DNA of 25,511 bases from contig DATKPK010000050.1 of the NCBI GenBank assembly GCA_035524095.1, forward strand, positions 1 through 25,511, read 5' to 3'. The DNA comes from DATJUF01 sp035524095 (GTDB lineage Bacteria > Desulfobacterota > Binatia > Binatales > Binataceae). Both the position numbers and the translations under genes were made by a program. This document shows, one piece after another, positions 14,450-21,800 of the stretch (positions are counted from its first letter, which is position 1; each line of letters starts with the position of its first letter). The notes under the pieces were generated by a model. It ran no database searches. It saw only the letters and a program-made list of their open reading frames with translations, and was not told where the DNA came from.

Positions 14450-15832
14450 GTGGACGATAGCGTACTGGAATGGTGCAAGCGTCTGGTCGCGTGCCGGAGC
14501 GTCACCAATGAAGGTACACGAGAAATCGTCGAACTGTGCGCGCGCGAATTGCTGGCGCCACGTGGACTCGGGGCGCAGTTATTGCCCTCGGCCAGCGAAG
14601 GCGGTGAACACGTCAATCTGATCGCGCGGATCAAAGGGCGTGAAAGTGACGCTACACCGCTGGTATTCAACACCCATCTGGATACAGTGCCGGCGGGAGA
14701 ACTGTCGTTGTGGACCGAGTGCGGGGGCGATCCGTTCGCGCCGGTGGTGAAGGAAGGCCGCATCTACGGGTTGGGGGCGGCTGATACCAAGCTCGATTTC
14801 ATCGCAAAAGCATTTGCGCTGACGGCAACGCCGTCGCCGAGGCGAGATGTTTATCTGGTTGCCACGTTTGGTGAAGAGCACGGCATGGTCGGAGCGCGAG
14901 AAATGGCGGACAGCGGGATGCTGCCGCGAAACGGGCTAGCGTTCGTCGGCGAGGCGTCGCATCTGCAGGTGATTACGGCACACAAAGGATTCGTAGTCTA
15001 CGACCTCGCGCTGGGTTTCACGCCGCAAAAGCTGGCCGAACCGGCTAAGGCAGAGCGAATCGTCATCGAGGGGAAATCGGCCCATTCGAGTACTCCGGCC
15101 CTGGGACGCAATGCGATCCGAATCGCGCTAGAAAGTGTGTGGGATAACCCCAGGATGCAAGTTGCGACGATTGCAGGCGGCGATGCCGTGAACAAGGTGC
15201 CCTCGCGATGCGAGATGATCGTCGCGGGCGGAACGGCGGGCACGGCGGCGGACGCGTCCCAGGCGAAGATCGCTAACGGGGCTGAAATCGATGAGGTGAT
15301 TCCGCGCGAGACGTTGATGGTGCTGTTGCGGTTTATCCAAGAATTGCAGCAGTTTACTGATAAAGCCGGGCAACCTGAGCCGGACTATGCTGCGCCGACG
15401 CTGACTTGCAATCCTGGCGTACTGCGGACCGATGGCGATCGCTTGAAACTGGAATTCGAGCTGAGGCCGCCGCCATCGATGGCAGTTGACGAAGTGCGCG
15501 ATGGAGTTCGGCGGGTGCTTACGAAAATAGAGAAAGACTTGAATGTCAGCGCGGAGTTAACCGAGCGGCGGGCAAATCCGGGATTTCGCAGTCCACTCGA
15601 TAGCACGACAGTGGAGTTGGCGATGGGGGCGTTAGCAGCGGCAGCGCTGCCGCTGGACGTAGGCGTCAAGGCCGGATGCACCGAGGCCGGAATTTATGCG
15701 GCGGCGGGCTTGCATCCGGTGGTGTTCGGGCCGGGGATCGCGACCGGCATAATTCATGCGCCCAATGAATACAATCTAATCGCGGATATTGAAGGCGCGA
15801 TTCGCTTCTACACTCAGTTGCTGGCTTTGTAA
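14450..15832 (+). CDS. M20-family zinc peptidase/amidohydrolase (ArgE/DapE/CPG2 group)
   Basis: The protein has 460 residues. The two-zinc site is complete: His76 in NTHLDTVP, bridging Asp112 in GLGAADTKLD, catalytic Glu142 with Glu143 in TFGEEHG, Glu168 in VGEAS, and His436 in GIIHAPNEY. The lid/dimerisation domain falls between about 180 and 350, with KSAHSSTP and the His that acts across the dimer in family members. KAGCTEAGIYAAAG precedes the last ligand. It hydrolyses an amide bond of an N-acyl amino acid or small peptide in the cytoplasm; the exact substrate is open. Start GTG 14450, with AAGGA 4 nt upstream. A VOC gene follows 46 bp later. The perfect inverted repeat before the start suggests separate control. 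Confidence 0.9.
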   Translation: MDDSVLEWCKRLVACRSVTNEGTREIVELCARELLAPRGLGAQLLPSASEGGEHVNLIARIKGRESDATPLVFNTHLDTVPAGELSLWTECGGDPFAPVVKEGRIYGLGAADTKLDFIAKAFALTATPSPRRDVYLVATFGEEHGMVGAREMADSGMLPRNGLAFVGEASHLQVITAHKGFVVYDLALGFTPQKLAEPAKAERIVIEGKSAHSSTPALGRNAIRIALESVWDNPRMQVATIAGGDAVNKVPSRCEMIVAGGTAGTAADASQAKIANGAEIDEVIPRETLMVLLRFIQELQQFTDKAGQPEPDYAAPTLTCNPGVLRTDGDRLKLEFELRPPPSMAVDEVRDGVRRVLTKIEKDLNVSAELTERRANPGFRSPLDSTTVELAMGALAAAALPLDVGVKAGCTEAGIYAAAGLHPVVFGPGIATGIIHAPNEYNLIADIEGAIRFYTQLLAL

Positions 15833-15878
15833 GCGGCTTGCGGGCCAACTAAGGTCATCGAAAGGGGAGGAATAGTCA

Positions 15879-16280
15879 ATGCCTGGCGGAGTTGATCATG
15901 TGATGATTAATTGTCCGAACTTCGCAGCGTCAATTGAGTTCTACGCATGGTTGATGCCGAAGATTGGCTATCCCGGGCGACATGATATCGACCCGCCAGC
16001 GCGGGCGACGGGATTCTACGGACAATTCGGGAGTTTCTGGGTGCAACCGCCCGAGCCGTCGATGAGCCAGCAATTCAGTAAGGCACGGACCGGCTTGCGC
16101 GAGATCGCATTCCGCGTGGTAGGACGCTCAACCGTCGATCTGATTGCACCGGAGATAGAAGCGCATGGTGGGAAGATTATCGATCCTCCGCGCGAGTATG
16201 ACTATCGGCCCGGGTACTATGCGGTCTTTTTCACTGATCCCAGTGGAATCAAGCTGGAACTCGTGCATTATCTCGATTAG
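15879..16280 (+). CDS. VOC-family (glyoxalase/dioxygenase-like) protein
   Basis: A single paired beta-alpha-beta-beta-beta module protein of 133 residues. VDHVMINCPNFAASIEFYAW carries His7. LREIAFRV carries Glu75, where dioxygenase members often have His. FFTDPSGIKLELVHY carries Glu127, the usual last ligand. H-E-E is a metal site as in glyoxalase-like members, though two modules (a dimer) are needed for a full site. The reaction is unknown. The start ATG has GGGGAGG at 8 nt. It is 46 bp behind the M20 gene and ends only 23 bp from the convergent astA gene. Confidence 0.88.
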   Translation: MPGGVDHVMINCPNFAASIEFYAWLMPKIGYPGRHDIDPPARATGFYGQFGSFWVQPPEPSMSQQFSKARTGLREIAFRVVGRSTVDLIAPEIEAHGGKIIDPPREYDYRPGYYAVFFTDPSGIKLELVHYLD

Positions 16281-16303
16281 GTTAGCCCAAGGGTCCGCAA
16301 CAG

Positions 16304-17386
16304 CTACTTGAGCGCGGAGATGGGGGCGATCTCAGAGGGCGAGGAGGGGAGGCGCTCCGGCAGAGGAACAGTGTCGACGGGAATACCAGGTGGGGCGCCC
16401 AAGAGAGCAAGCTGATCCGACGTTAGGATAATCCCATCTTCCCTGGCCTCAGCGGCAGTGCGGATCGCCCGAAAACCGTCTGGGCCGTTGTAAGAGACCA
16501 GACGCGAATGGACATGTCCGGCGGATGGATGGCCGATGATTGCTGTCAGCGTTCGCACCTCGCGGGTTGGGACTAAGTCGGCGAGCGCTGCGCCGTAATA
16601 GGGGCCGGCGTCGAAGGGGTCGATCTGGCCGATGAACTTCATCCCCGCCTGCTCAAGCAGACGGACCGCGCCGCGGCTAGACTCGCCCACCATACCAATC
16701 GATTTGCGGACCTCGTCCGGAAGCAGAAAAGTGTAGAGCGGGGAATCGGGGAAGAGAGTGTGGATGAACTCCTTGTCGCGGGTGGAGAGGATATCGGCTT
16801 CCTGAAATGAGAGGCCGGTGACGCGGCCGCCGTAATGGTCCCAGAAGAGGTTGCGGTGTCCAGGGAGCATCGGAGCGAGCATCTCAGCGATGACCTGCGG
16901 CTCGAAGCGCGAGGGGTTGCAGGCCATGTAAAGAAAGCGAACCCATGAGATTTGCTTGCCGATGTGATCGGGATGGCCGCGCATCGCGCGGCTGACAATG
17001 AGGCCGCCGATTTCGGTCGGACCGTCCATCGAATAGCGCAGGCGCAGGTAATCGTGGCGGAATTTTTTGCGCAGGATGCGTGAGTAACGTTCTTCGCTAT
17101 CGATTTGCAGATAGTAATGGGGTGCCTGGGGGGTGCCGTGCTTGGCGATGATCATCGAGGCGGCGACAATGGCACCGGAAGCGATTTCCTCGGCGCAGAA
17201 AATATAAATCGCGCGCGCATGATCGCGAACGCGTCCGCGGAAGGAGTTGGCTGAGCGTTTAAGCGCCTCAGCCAGCTCGTCAGCATTGGTGGGCAGGTTA
17301 ATCGAATCAAGTTCGCGTGCGAGCGTTAGAAGTTGCTGATGATCGCCTGCACGTGCTTCGCGGAGCAGGAACGCGGCGGCATCCAC
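16304..17386 (-). CDS. astA: Arginine N-succinyltransferase family protein (AstA)
   Basis: The protein has 360 residues, near the usual AstA length. Family motifs in order are HYYLQIDSEERYSR (90-103), DYLRLRYSMDGPTEIGGL (112-129), GKQISWVRFLYM (143-154), FWDHYGGRVTGLSF (181-194), then KEFIHTLFPDSPLYTFLL and IDPFDAGPYYGA (255-266). The fold is a GNAT. AstA uses succinyl-CoA to make N2-succinyl-arginine, the first step of ammonia-producing arginine catabolism. None of astB, astC, astD or astE is nearby, so a different acceptor or a scattered pathway is possible. Start is GTG 17386 without a visible Shine-Dalgarno, so the start is uncertain. The gene stands alone and converges on the VOC gene. 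Confidence 0.9.
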   Translation of the reverse strand: MDAAAFLLREARAGDHQQLLTLARELDSINLPTNADELAEALKRSANSFRGRVRDHARAIYIFCAEEIASGAIVAASMIIAKHGTPQAPHYYLQIDSEERYSRILRKKFRHDYLRLRYSMDGPTEIGGLIVSRAMRGHPDHIGKQISWVRFLYMACNPSRFEPQVIAEMLAPMLPGHRNLFWDHYGGRVTGLSFQEADILSTRDKEFIHTLFPDSPLYTFLLPDEVRKSIGMVGESSRGAVRLLEQAGMKFIGQIDPFDAGPYYGAALADLVPTREVRTLTAIIGHPSAGHVHSRLVSYNGPDGFRAIRTAAEAREDGIILTSDQLALLGAPPGIPVDTVPLPERLPSSPSEIAPISALK

Positions 17387-17531
17387 AAAAAGGAGTCTAC
17401 CATCGACTCTGTGCGGGAAGCATCGCTTTCGGCACAGGAAGTTGAATCCGCGCCGGAAAGCTCGTTGATTTAGAAATTTGGGTTAGATAGGTTGAGCGCT
17501 GGGATCGTTGAGTGATCGAGGAGGCTGGGTG

Positions 17532-17714
17532 ATGGAGCTGCCGAAGTGCCAGAAGTGCAACAATGGCACCCTGATTCCATTGTCGGATTATGGGCAAGAG
17601 GGCGCTTCGGTGATCTTCAAGGCGTGGGCATGCACTAATCCCGATTGCGGCTTCAGTTTGCGGGTCGATAAGGGGGAAGTTTCCTACGGCAAACGGATCG
17701 AACCGAAGCACTGA
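17532..17714 (+). CDS. Small zinc-ribbon protein
   Basis: The protein has 60 residues. CQKCNNG and CTNPDCGFS give four Cys (CxxC and CxxxxC) separated by about 24 residues, a zinc ribbon. The rest is basic and polar, with no membrane segment. Such stand-alone ribbons may bind nucleic acid or another protein; no function is assigned. ATG 17532 is chosen because GAGGAGG lies about 8 nt upstream, whereas the earlier in-frame start at 17508 lies before that site. It has its own terminator 22 bp after the stop and is flanked by divergent astA and the convergent propeller gene, so it is monocistronic. Confidence 0.8.
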   Translation: MELPKCQKCNNGTLIPLSDYGQEGASVIFKAWACTNPDCGFSLRVDKGEVSYGKRIEPKH

Positions 17715-17735
17715 CCTTTAGACGGACAGGGTAAG

Positions 17736-17764
17736 GGGCGTACTCGTTGGTGTACGCCCTTTTT
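17736..17764 (+). terminator. Intrinsic terminator of the zinc-ribbon gene
   Basis: A perfect 8-bp stem GGGCGTAC / GTACGCCC (17736-17743 with 17752-17759) with loop TCGTTGGT is followed by TTTTT (17760-17764). It starts 22 bp after the stop codon. Confidence 0.9.
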
Positions 17765-17862
17765 GCATACCAGGCAGAGATGAGGAGTTGTTGGATCTGA
17801 TACCCCTCCAGTCGATATCTGAGGGTCAAAGATTCAGTAACACTTTGCAACTCGGTGTTTAT

Positions 17863-18864
17863 CTAGTTCGGGGTCCAAGCGATCGCGCGGATTTCGCCGA
17901 ATTCGCGGCGGTTTTTAGTCCATGACTCGCCGCCATCAACACTCTTATAGACGTAGCCGTGCAAGCTGTTGGCGACGACCACGTCCGGATTAGCCGGATG
18001 TGTCGCGAGCCAGTAGACGACCGAATTTGGCTCAACCGGCAGTGAGCAGGCTGCCCAAGTCTTGCCGCCGTCGGTAGTACGTTGAATTGCGCCGCGCTTG
18101 CCCGGAATGAAGTCGCCATTACCGACAAACATCACGTCAGAATTATCGGGACGGAGGGTGATGCCGCGGCAATAAGAAATCGCGTCGCGTTCGGCGAAGC
18201 GAGGAAATTCGTGCAACGACCAGCTATCGCCCTCGTTGAGGCTAGTCCAGATGCCGTCGGGGGTCGTAGCTAGAAGCTTCTTTGTGCGTCCGGGGCTGAC
18301 GGTGAAGCCGTGCAAGTCCTGATTGAGCATCTTGTCGCCGAGCGGGCGCAGACGTTTCCAATTATCGCCGCCGTCGTCGCTACGGAAAACGCCGTCGATT
18401 TCGACGCTCATCCAGACCGTGCGATGGTCGTGCGGATCGACCATCAGATTGGTGACCTTGGGAGCACCGGCAAAACATTTTTCGGCAATCGGCGCCACGA
18501 GCTTCTCCCAATGTTTACCGCTATCGAGAGAGCGGTAAACGCCCGGCTGCTTGGTACCGGCGAAGATGGTTCCGGGATCGTCGGGGTGCCAGGCGACTGT
18601 CCAAATCTGATAGCCATCCATCGGCGATTCGATGTAATGCCAAGTCGCGCCGTTATCCTCGCTGCGATACAAGCCAGCCTCGGAACCGGCCAGCAGATGA
18701 TGGGAATTGTGAGGTGAGACGGCGAGCGCGCGAATCTGGATTTCACCGGGCTCGGCGAGAAACGGCAGGTCCATCTTGCTACGGCGCCAATGATCGCCGC
18801 TGTCGGGACTAAACCATACGCCGGCGCCGACGGTTCCAACGCAAATCGTAAATCCCTCTGCCAT
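17863..18864 (-). CDS. Seven-Asp-box beta-propeller (BNR/sialidase-like or Ycf48-like)
   Basis: The protein has 333 residues and no signal peptide. Seven Asp-box motifs (S-x-D-x-G-x-x-W type) lie at residues 19, 68, 112, 162, 208, 263 and 308: SPDSGDHW, SEDNGATW, SLDSGKHW, SDDGGDNW, SLNEGDSW, TTDGGKTW, SVDGGESW. The spacing of 44-55 fits one per blade of a seven-bladed propeller. Sialidase catalytic residues (Arg triad, Tyr) are not evident, so it is better read as a VPS10/Ycf48-type binding propeller than as a hydrolase. Start ATG 18864 has GAGG about 10 nt upstream. A terminator of the upstream amidohydrolase lies just before it, so it likely has its own promoter. Confidence 0.85.
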   Translation of the reverse strand: MAEGFTICVGTVGAGVWFSPDSGDHWRRSKMDLPFLAEPGEIQIRALAVSPHNSHHLLAGSEAGLYRSEDNGATWHYIESPMDGYQIWTVAWHPDDPGTIFAGTKQPGVYRSLDSGKHWEKLVAPIAEKCFAGAPKVTNLMVDPHDHRTVWMSVEIDGVFRSDDGGDNWKRLRPLGDKMLNQDLHGFTVSPGRTKKLLATTPDGIWTSLNEGDSWSLHEFPRFAERDAISYCRGITLRPDNSDVMFVGNGDFIPGKRGAIQRTTDGGKTWAACSLPVEPNSVVYWLATHPANPDVVVANSLHGYVYKSVDGGESWTKNRREFGEIRAIAWTPN

Positions 18865-18894
18865 GGTCGTTGATCCTCAGTTACCGCGTAGATG

Positions 18895-18934
18895 AAAAGA
18901 CGCGCGCAGCTCCTACCGGCTGCGGCGCGCGTCT
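18895..18934 (-). terminator. Intrinsic terminator of the amidohydrolase gene
   Basis: The arms AGACGCGCG (18898-18906) and CGCGCGTCT (18926-18934) pair over 9 bp. A further CAGC/GCTG pairing continues past a 3-nt bulge. Read on the minus strand it ends in TCTTTTC (18894-18900). It lies 15 bp after the amidohydrolase stop and about 30 bp before the propeller start. Confidence 0.8.
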
Positions 18935-18948
18935 CGAGTTATGGATTA

Positions 18949-20631
18949 TCAGCAGTTGCCGGAGCGGAGCACCTGGCCGGGCAGGCTGCCGCTGACCTTG
19001 CCGTGCTCGTAGAGCACGTTGCCGTTAACGACGGTGTACTCGATGCCGCGCGCGGGCATCACGAGACGGCGTCCGCCACCCGGCAGATCGTTGCGCATCT
19101 CGCCACGGGCGTTGGAGCCGACGGTGTTGTAGTCGAAGATCGCGACGTCGGCGGCGAGCCCAGGCATCAGGCGGCCGCGGTTTTTGATGCCGAAGAGGGC
19201 AGCAGGCTCGGAGGTGATGCGTTGAATCGCGCGCTCGAGCGTCATCGCCTGACGATCACGCACCCAGGTGCCGAGCAGAAAGGTGCAATAGCCGGCGTCG
19301 CAGAGCATATCGACGTGAGCGCCGCCGTCGGAGAGGCCAATCATCGTGCGCGGGTCGCTGATGAGCTCCGGGATGCGCTCCTCGTTGGCGTTGAAGAGGG
19401 CCATCGAATACTGGATCGCGAGATGGTCTTCCAAGCCGAGGTCAAGGAAAGTGTCGACGCCATCCTTGCCACGTTCACGCGCGATGTCGGCGACGGTGCG
19501 GCCTTCAAGCGGCTTCATCGCGGGGTTGGCGACTTCCTTGACGACCAGGCGTTCCCATTTGCCGTTGAAGATAGCGGGGCGCTCAAGTGATTTGCGGAAC
19601 TCGTTGCGGAAAGTTACGTCGCGGTAGATCTTCTCTTGCACTTCGGGCGGCTGATTGAAGACCGGATTCCAGCTGGCGAGGTTGGCAAAGATAAACGGAT
19701 TGCGCAGGTTGATTTCGATGATCAGCGGGCGGCAAGTGACTTGCGGGATGCCGCCGCGGCGAATCAGCGGTTCGGCCCGCCGCAAAGTCTCCTGACAGAT
19801 TTCCGGCATATCGTCGCGATTAAGCAGCGCAAGCCAGGTAACCGGGCGAGTGCTCTCGGTCAGCAGGAAATCGAGGAACTCGTACTCTTCATCATCAAGG
19901 ATGGAGACGGCCTTGGTCATCACGGATTCGATGGTGCCACGGCCGAGTTCGCGCAAAGCGTTGGCGTAGGCCTTGTACTCGTCGCGGCTGGCATTGCGGC
20001 AGGCGAGCGGGCGGCCTTTATAGCCGATGTGCTGCGGGGCGATCGTGGTGGTAAAGCCGAAGGCACCAGCGCCGACCGCTTCTTTAAGGTTAGCTTTGAT
20101 TTGTGCAGTCTCGGCAGGAGTAGCGGCGCGCTCCATGGACTCCTCGCCCATCACGTAGTGGCGGAAGGGAGTGAGGGGTGCAAGGAAGCCGAGGTTGATA
20201 CCGCTGCCGCGCTTTTCGGCGGCGTCGAGGTATTGCGGGAAGGTTTCCCACTCCCATTTGATGCCCTTGCTCAGCACCTCGAAAGGAATCGCTTCAACGT
20301 TGACGAGATCCCATGCCGCTATTTCGCGGACCTCGGGGCGACAGGGGGCGATACCGACACCGCAGTTGCCCATCATCACGGTGGTGACACCGTGCCACGA
20401 CGAGGATGTGAGATAGGGGTCCCAGCAGATCTGGGCGTCGTAATGAGTGTGAGGATCAACGAAGCCCGGAGAAACGATCAGGTCAGAGGCGTCGATAACG
20501 CGTTTGGCACCTTCGCTGACGCTGCCGATTTCGGCAATCTGGCCGCCGGCAATCGCGACGTCCGCGCGCCGGGGCGCGGAGCCGGTGCCGTCGACCACCG
20601 TGCCATTTTTGATGAGCAGATCGTAAGCCAT
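18949..20631 (-). CDS. D-aminoacylase-like amidohydrolase (Amidohydro_3 group)
   Basis: The protein has 560 residues. The N-terminal beta-sandwich starts DLLIKNGTVVDGTG. GFVDPHTHYDAQ carries H61 and H63, and GNCGVG carries C90, the position of the bridging Cys of D-aminoacylases. GLSDGGAHVDM (432-442) carries the catalytic Asp435. The C-terminal sandwich has RGRLMPGLAADVAIFD. In classical D-aminoacylases two more His ligands lie on strands 5 and 6; the matching stretches here (about 229-240 and 262-272) show no His, so metal binding or chemistry may differ. Substrate is unknown. GAGGAG lies 9 nt before ATG 20631. It is the last gene of a minus-strand row with a crotonase and a beta-hydroxyacid dehydrogenase and ends at its own terminator. 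Confidence 0.88.
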   Translation of the reverse strand: MAYDLLIKNGTVVDGTGSAPRRADVAIAGGQIAEIGSVSEGAKRVIDASDLIVSPGFVDPHTHYDAQICWDPYLTSSSWHGVTTVMMGNCGVGIAPCRPEVREIAAWDLVNVEAIPFEVLSKGIKWEWETFPQYLDAAEKRGSGINLGFLAPLTPFRHYVMGEESMERAATPAETAQIKANLKEAVGAGAFGFTTTIAPQHIGYKGRPLACRNASRDEYKAYANALRELGRGTIESVMTKAVSILDDEEYEFLDFLLTESTRPVTWLALLNRDDMPEICQETLRRAEPLIRRGGIPQVTCRPLIIEINLRNPFIFANLASWNPVFNQPPEVQEKIYRDVTFRNEFRKSLERPAIFNGKWERLVVKEVANPAMKPLEGRTVADIARERGKDGVDTFLDLGLEDHLAIQYSMALFNANEERIPELISDPRTMIGLSDGGAHVDMLCDAGYCTFLLGTWVRDRQAMTLERAIQRITSEPAALFGIKNRGRLMPGLAADVAIFDYNTVGSNARGEMRNDLPGGGRRLVMPARGIEYTVVNGNVLYEHGKVSGSLPGQVLRSGNC

Positions 20632-20866
20632 CGAAGCGGTCTCCTCGGCGGGAGGTTAATGGTCAGCGCAGCGCTGGCGGTGAATCGGGGCTGGACAGCC
20701 TGACGGAGGAGAAACCGGCGCGGTTGCGGATCGCCCGCCTGTAATTCCGCACTACGACGGCACTCCGGACTCAATAGCAAAACTTGTCCTGCCTCTAAGC
20801 GAAGCTAATGCAGTCGCCTAGCGGCGGTCAAGCTGATTGCCTGTGGCCGCTGGTCTTATTTCAGAC

Positions 20867-21679
20867 TCAGCGTCCTTCAAATTTGGGTTCACGTTTTTCG
20901 AGGAAGGCTTTGACGGCTTCCTTGTGATCCCGAGTTTGTGCAGTGAGGTTCTGGCCATAAGCCTCACGTTCGAGTGCAGTGCGGAAATCGCCGTGCAGGG
21001 CATAGTTTAGATTCGCCTTCATGTAGGAATATGCGACCGTTGGGCCATTGGCGATTTTCCTGGCGTAGGCGTGAACTTCGTCGAGGAAGGAAGCAGCCGG
21101 AATCACGCGGTTGATGAGGCCGAGGCGAAGTGCTTCGTCAGCGGAGAGCATCTCGGCGGAGAAATAGAGTTCGCGAGCCTTGGCCGTACCGACGAGTTGG
21201 GTCAGCGTGTAGCTGCCGCCGAAATCACCGGAATAGCCAACGCGAGCGAACGCGGTACCAAGACGGGCCTGATCGGAGGCGAGACGGATGTCGCAGGCGA
21301 GCGCGATGCTAAGTCCTGCGCCGGCGGCTGGGCCATTGATCGCGGCGATAGTGACTTTCGGCATCTCATTGAGGAGTAGCGAGACGTGCTCGGAGCGGAA
21401 GAGGGCATTGATGCGCTGTTCCAGGGTCGGGCCTTCGCCCTCGGAGGCCGTGGCGGCTGCTTCGTTACGATCGCGCATGCGGGTGATGTCGCCGCCGGCG
21501 CAAAAGCCGCGTCCGGCTCCGGTGATGACGACGGCGCCGATCGCGCTGTCGGAGGAGGCCTTATTCAACTCGGACAGGAGGCCTCCGATGATCGAGTCGC
21601 TCAGGGCGTTGAGACGATCAGGGCGGTTGAGGGTGAGATAGAGCACGCGATCACGGCGTTCGACGAGCAGGTCTGACAT
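20867..21679 (-). CDS. Crotonase-family protein (enoyl-CoA isomerase/PaaG-like)
   Basis: The protein has 270 residues. The oxyanion-hole segments are GRGFCAGGD (56-64) and NGPAAGAGLSIALACD (115-130), so CoA-thioester binding is intact. The two glutamates of true enoyl-CoA hydratase are missing: their positions are Ser124 and Phe144. Instead Asp152 occurs in GYSGDFGGSY, the site of the catalytic Asp in PaaG-type isomerases and related crotonases. It is therefore more likely an isomerase, or another crotonase, than a hydratase. The C-terminus ends EAVKAFLEKREPKF, as usual. ATG 21679 with GGAGGA about 8 nt upstream is chosen over the long frame to 22036. It lies between the dehydrogenase and amidohydrolase genes. 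Confidence 0.88.
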   Translation of the reverse strand: MSDLLVERRDRVLYLTLNRPDRLNALSDSIIGGLLSELNKASSDSAIGAVVITGAGRGFCAGGDITRMRDRNEAAATASEGEGPTLEQRINALFRSEHVSLLLNEMPKVTIAAINGPAAGAGLSIALACDIRLASDQARLGTAFARVGYSGDFGGSYTLTQLVGTAKARELYFSAEMLSADEALRLGLINRVIPAASFLDEVHAYARKIANGPTVAYSYMKANLNYALHGDFRTALEREAYGQNLTAQTRDHKEAVKAFLEKREPKFEGR

Positions 21680-21755
21680 GGGCGGTTCCTCCGAGGCGTA
21701 AAGTTGGCGCGATTGAAGCGGTAAGTTCGGGATCGTACTAATTTTTGAGGCGGCC

Positions 21756-21800
21756 GGCTCGCAGCCTCGCGGCCGCACGCCCTCGCAAGCGAGGGCTATC
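21756..21800 (+). repeat. Dispersed palindromic element, copy 2
   Basis: GGCTCGCAGCCTCGCG lead-in, then the hairpin GCCCTCGC-AA-GCGAGGGC (21779-21796). It is the counterpart of the element at 9251-9295: lead-in and inner stem CTCGCAAGCGAG are shared, and the outer pairs differ on both arms. It touches the stop of the dehydrogenase gene and lies in the gap before the crotonase gene. Confidence 0.6.

Noticed and set aside
19636..20703. 355-codon open frame on the + strand opposite the amidohydrolase
   Set aside because: It is antisense to a gene with clear motifs. High GC at third positions commonly opens such long frames; its Gly/Ala/Arg/Asp-rich product shows no domain.
20820..20851. AGCGGC/GCCGCT inverted repeat after the crotonase gene
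   Set aside because: Six base pairs with a 20-nt loop and no T-run on either strand; too weak to be called a terminator.
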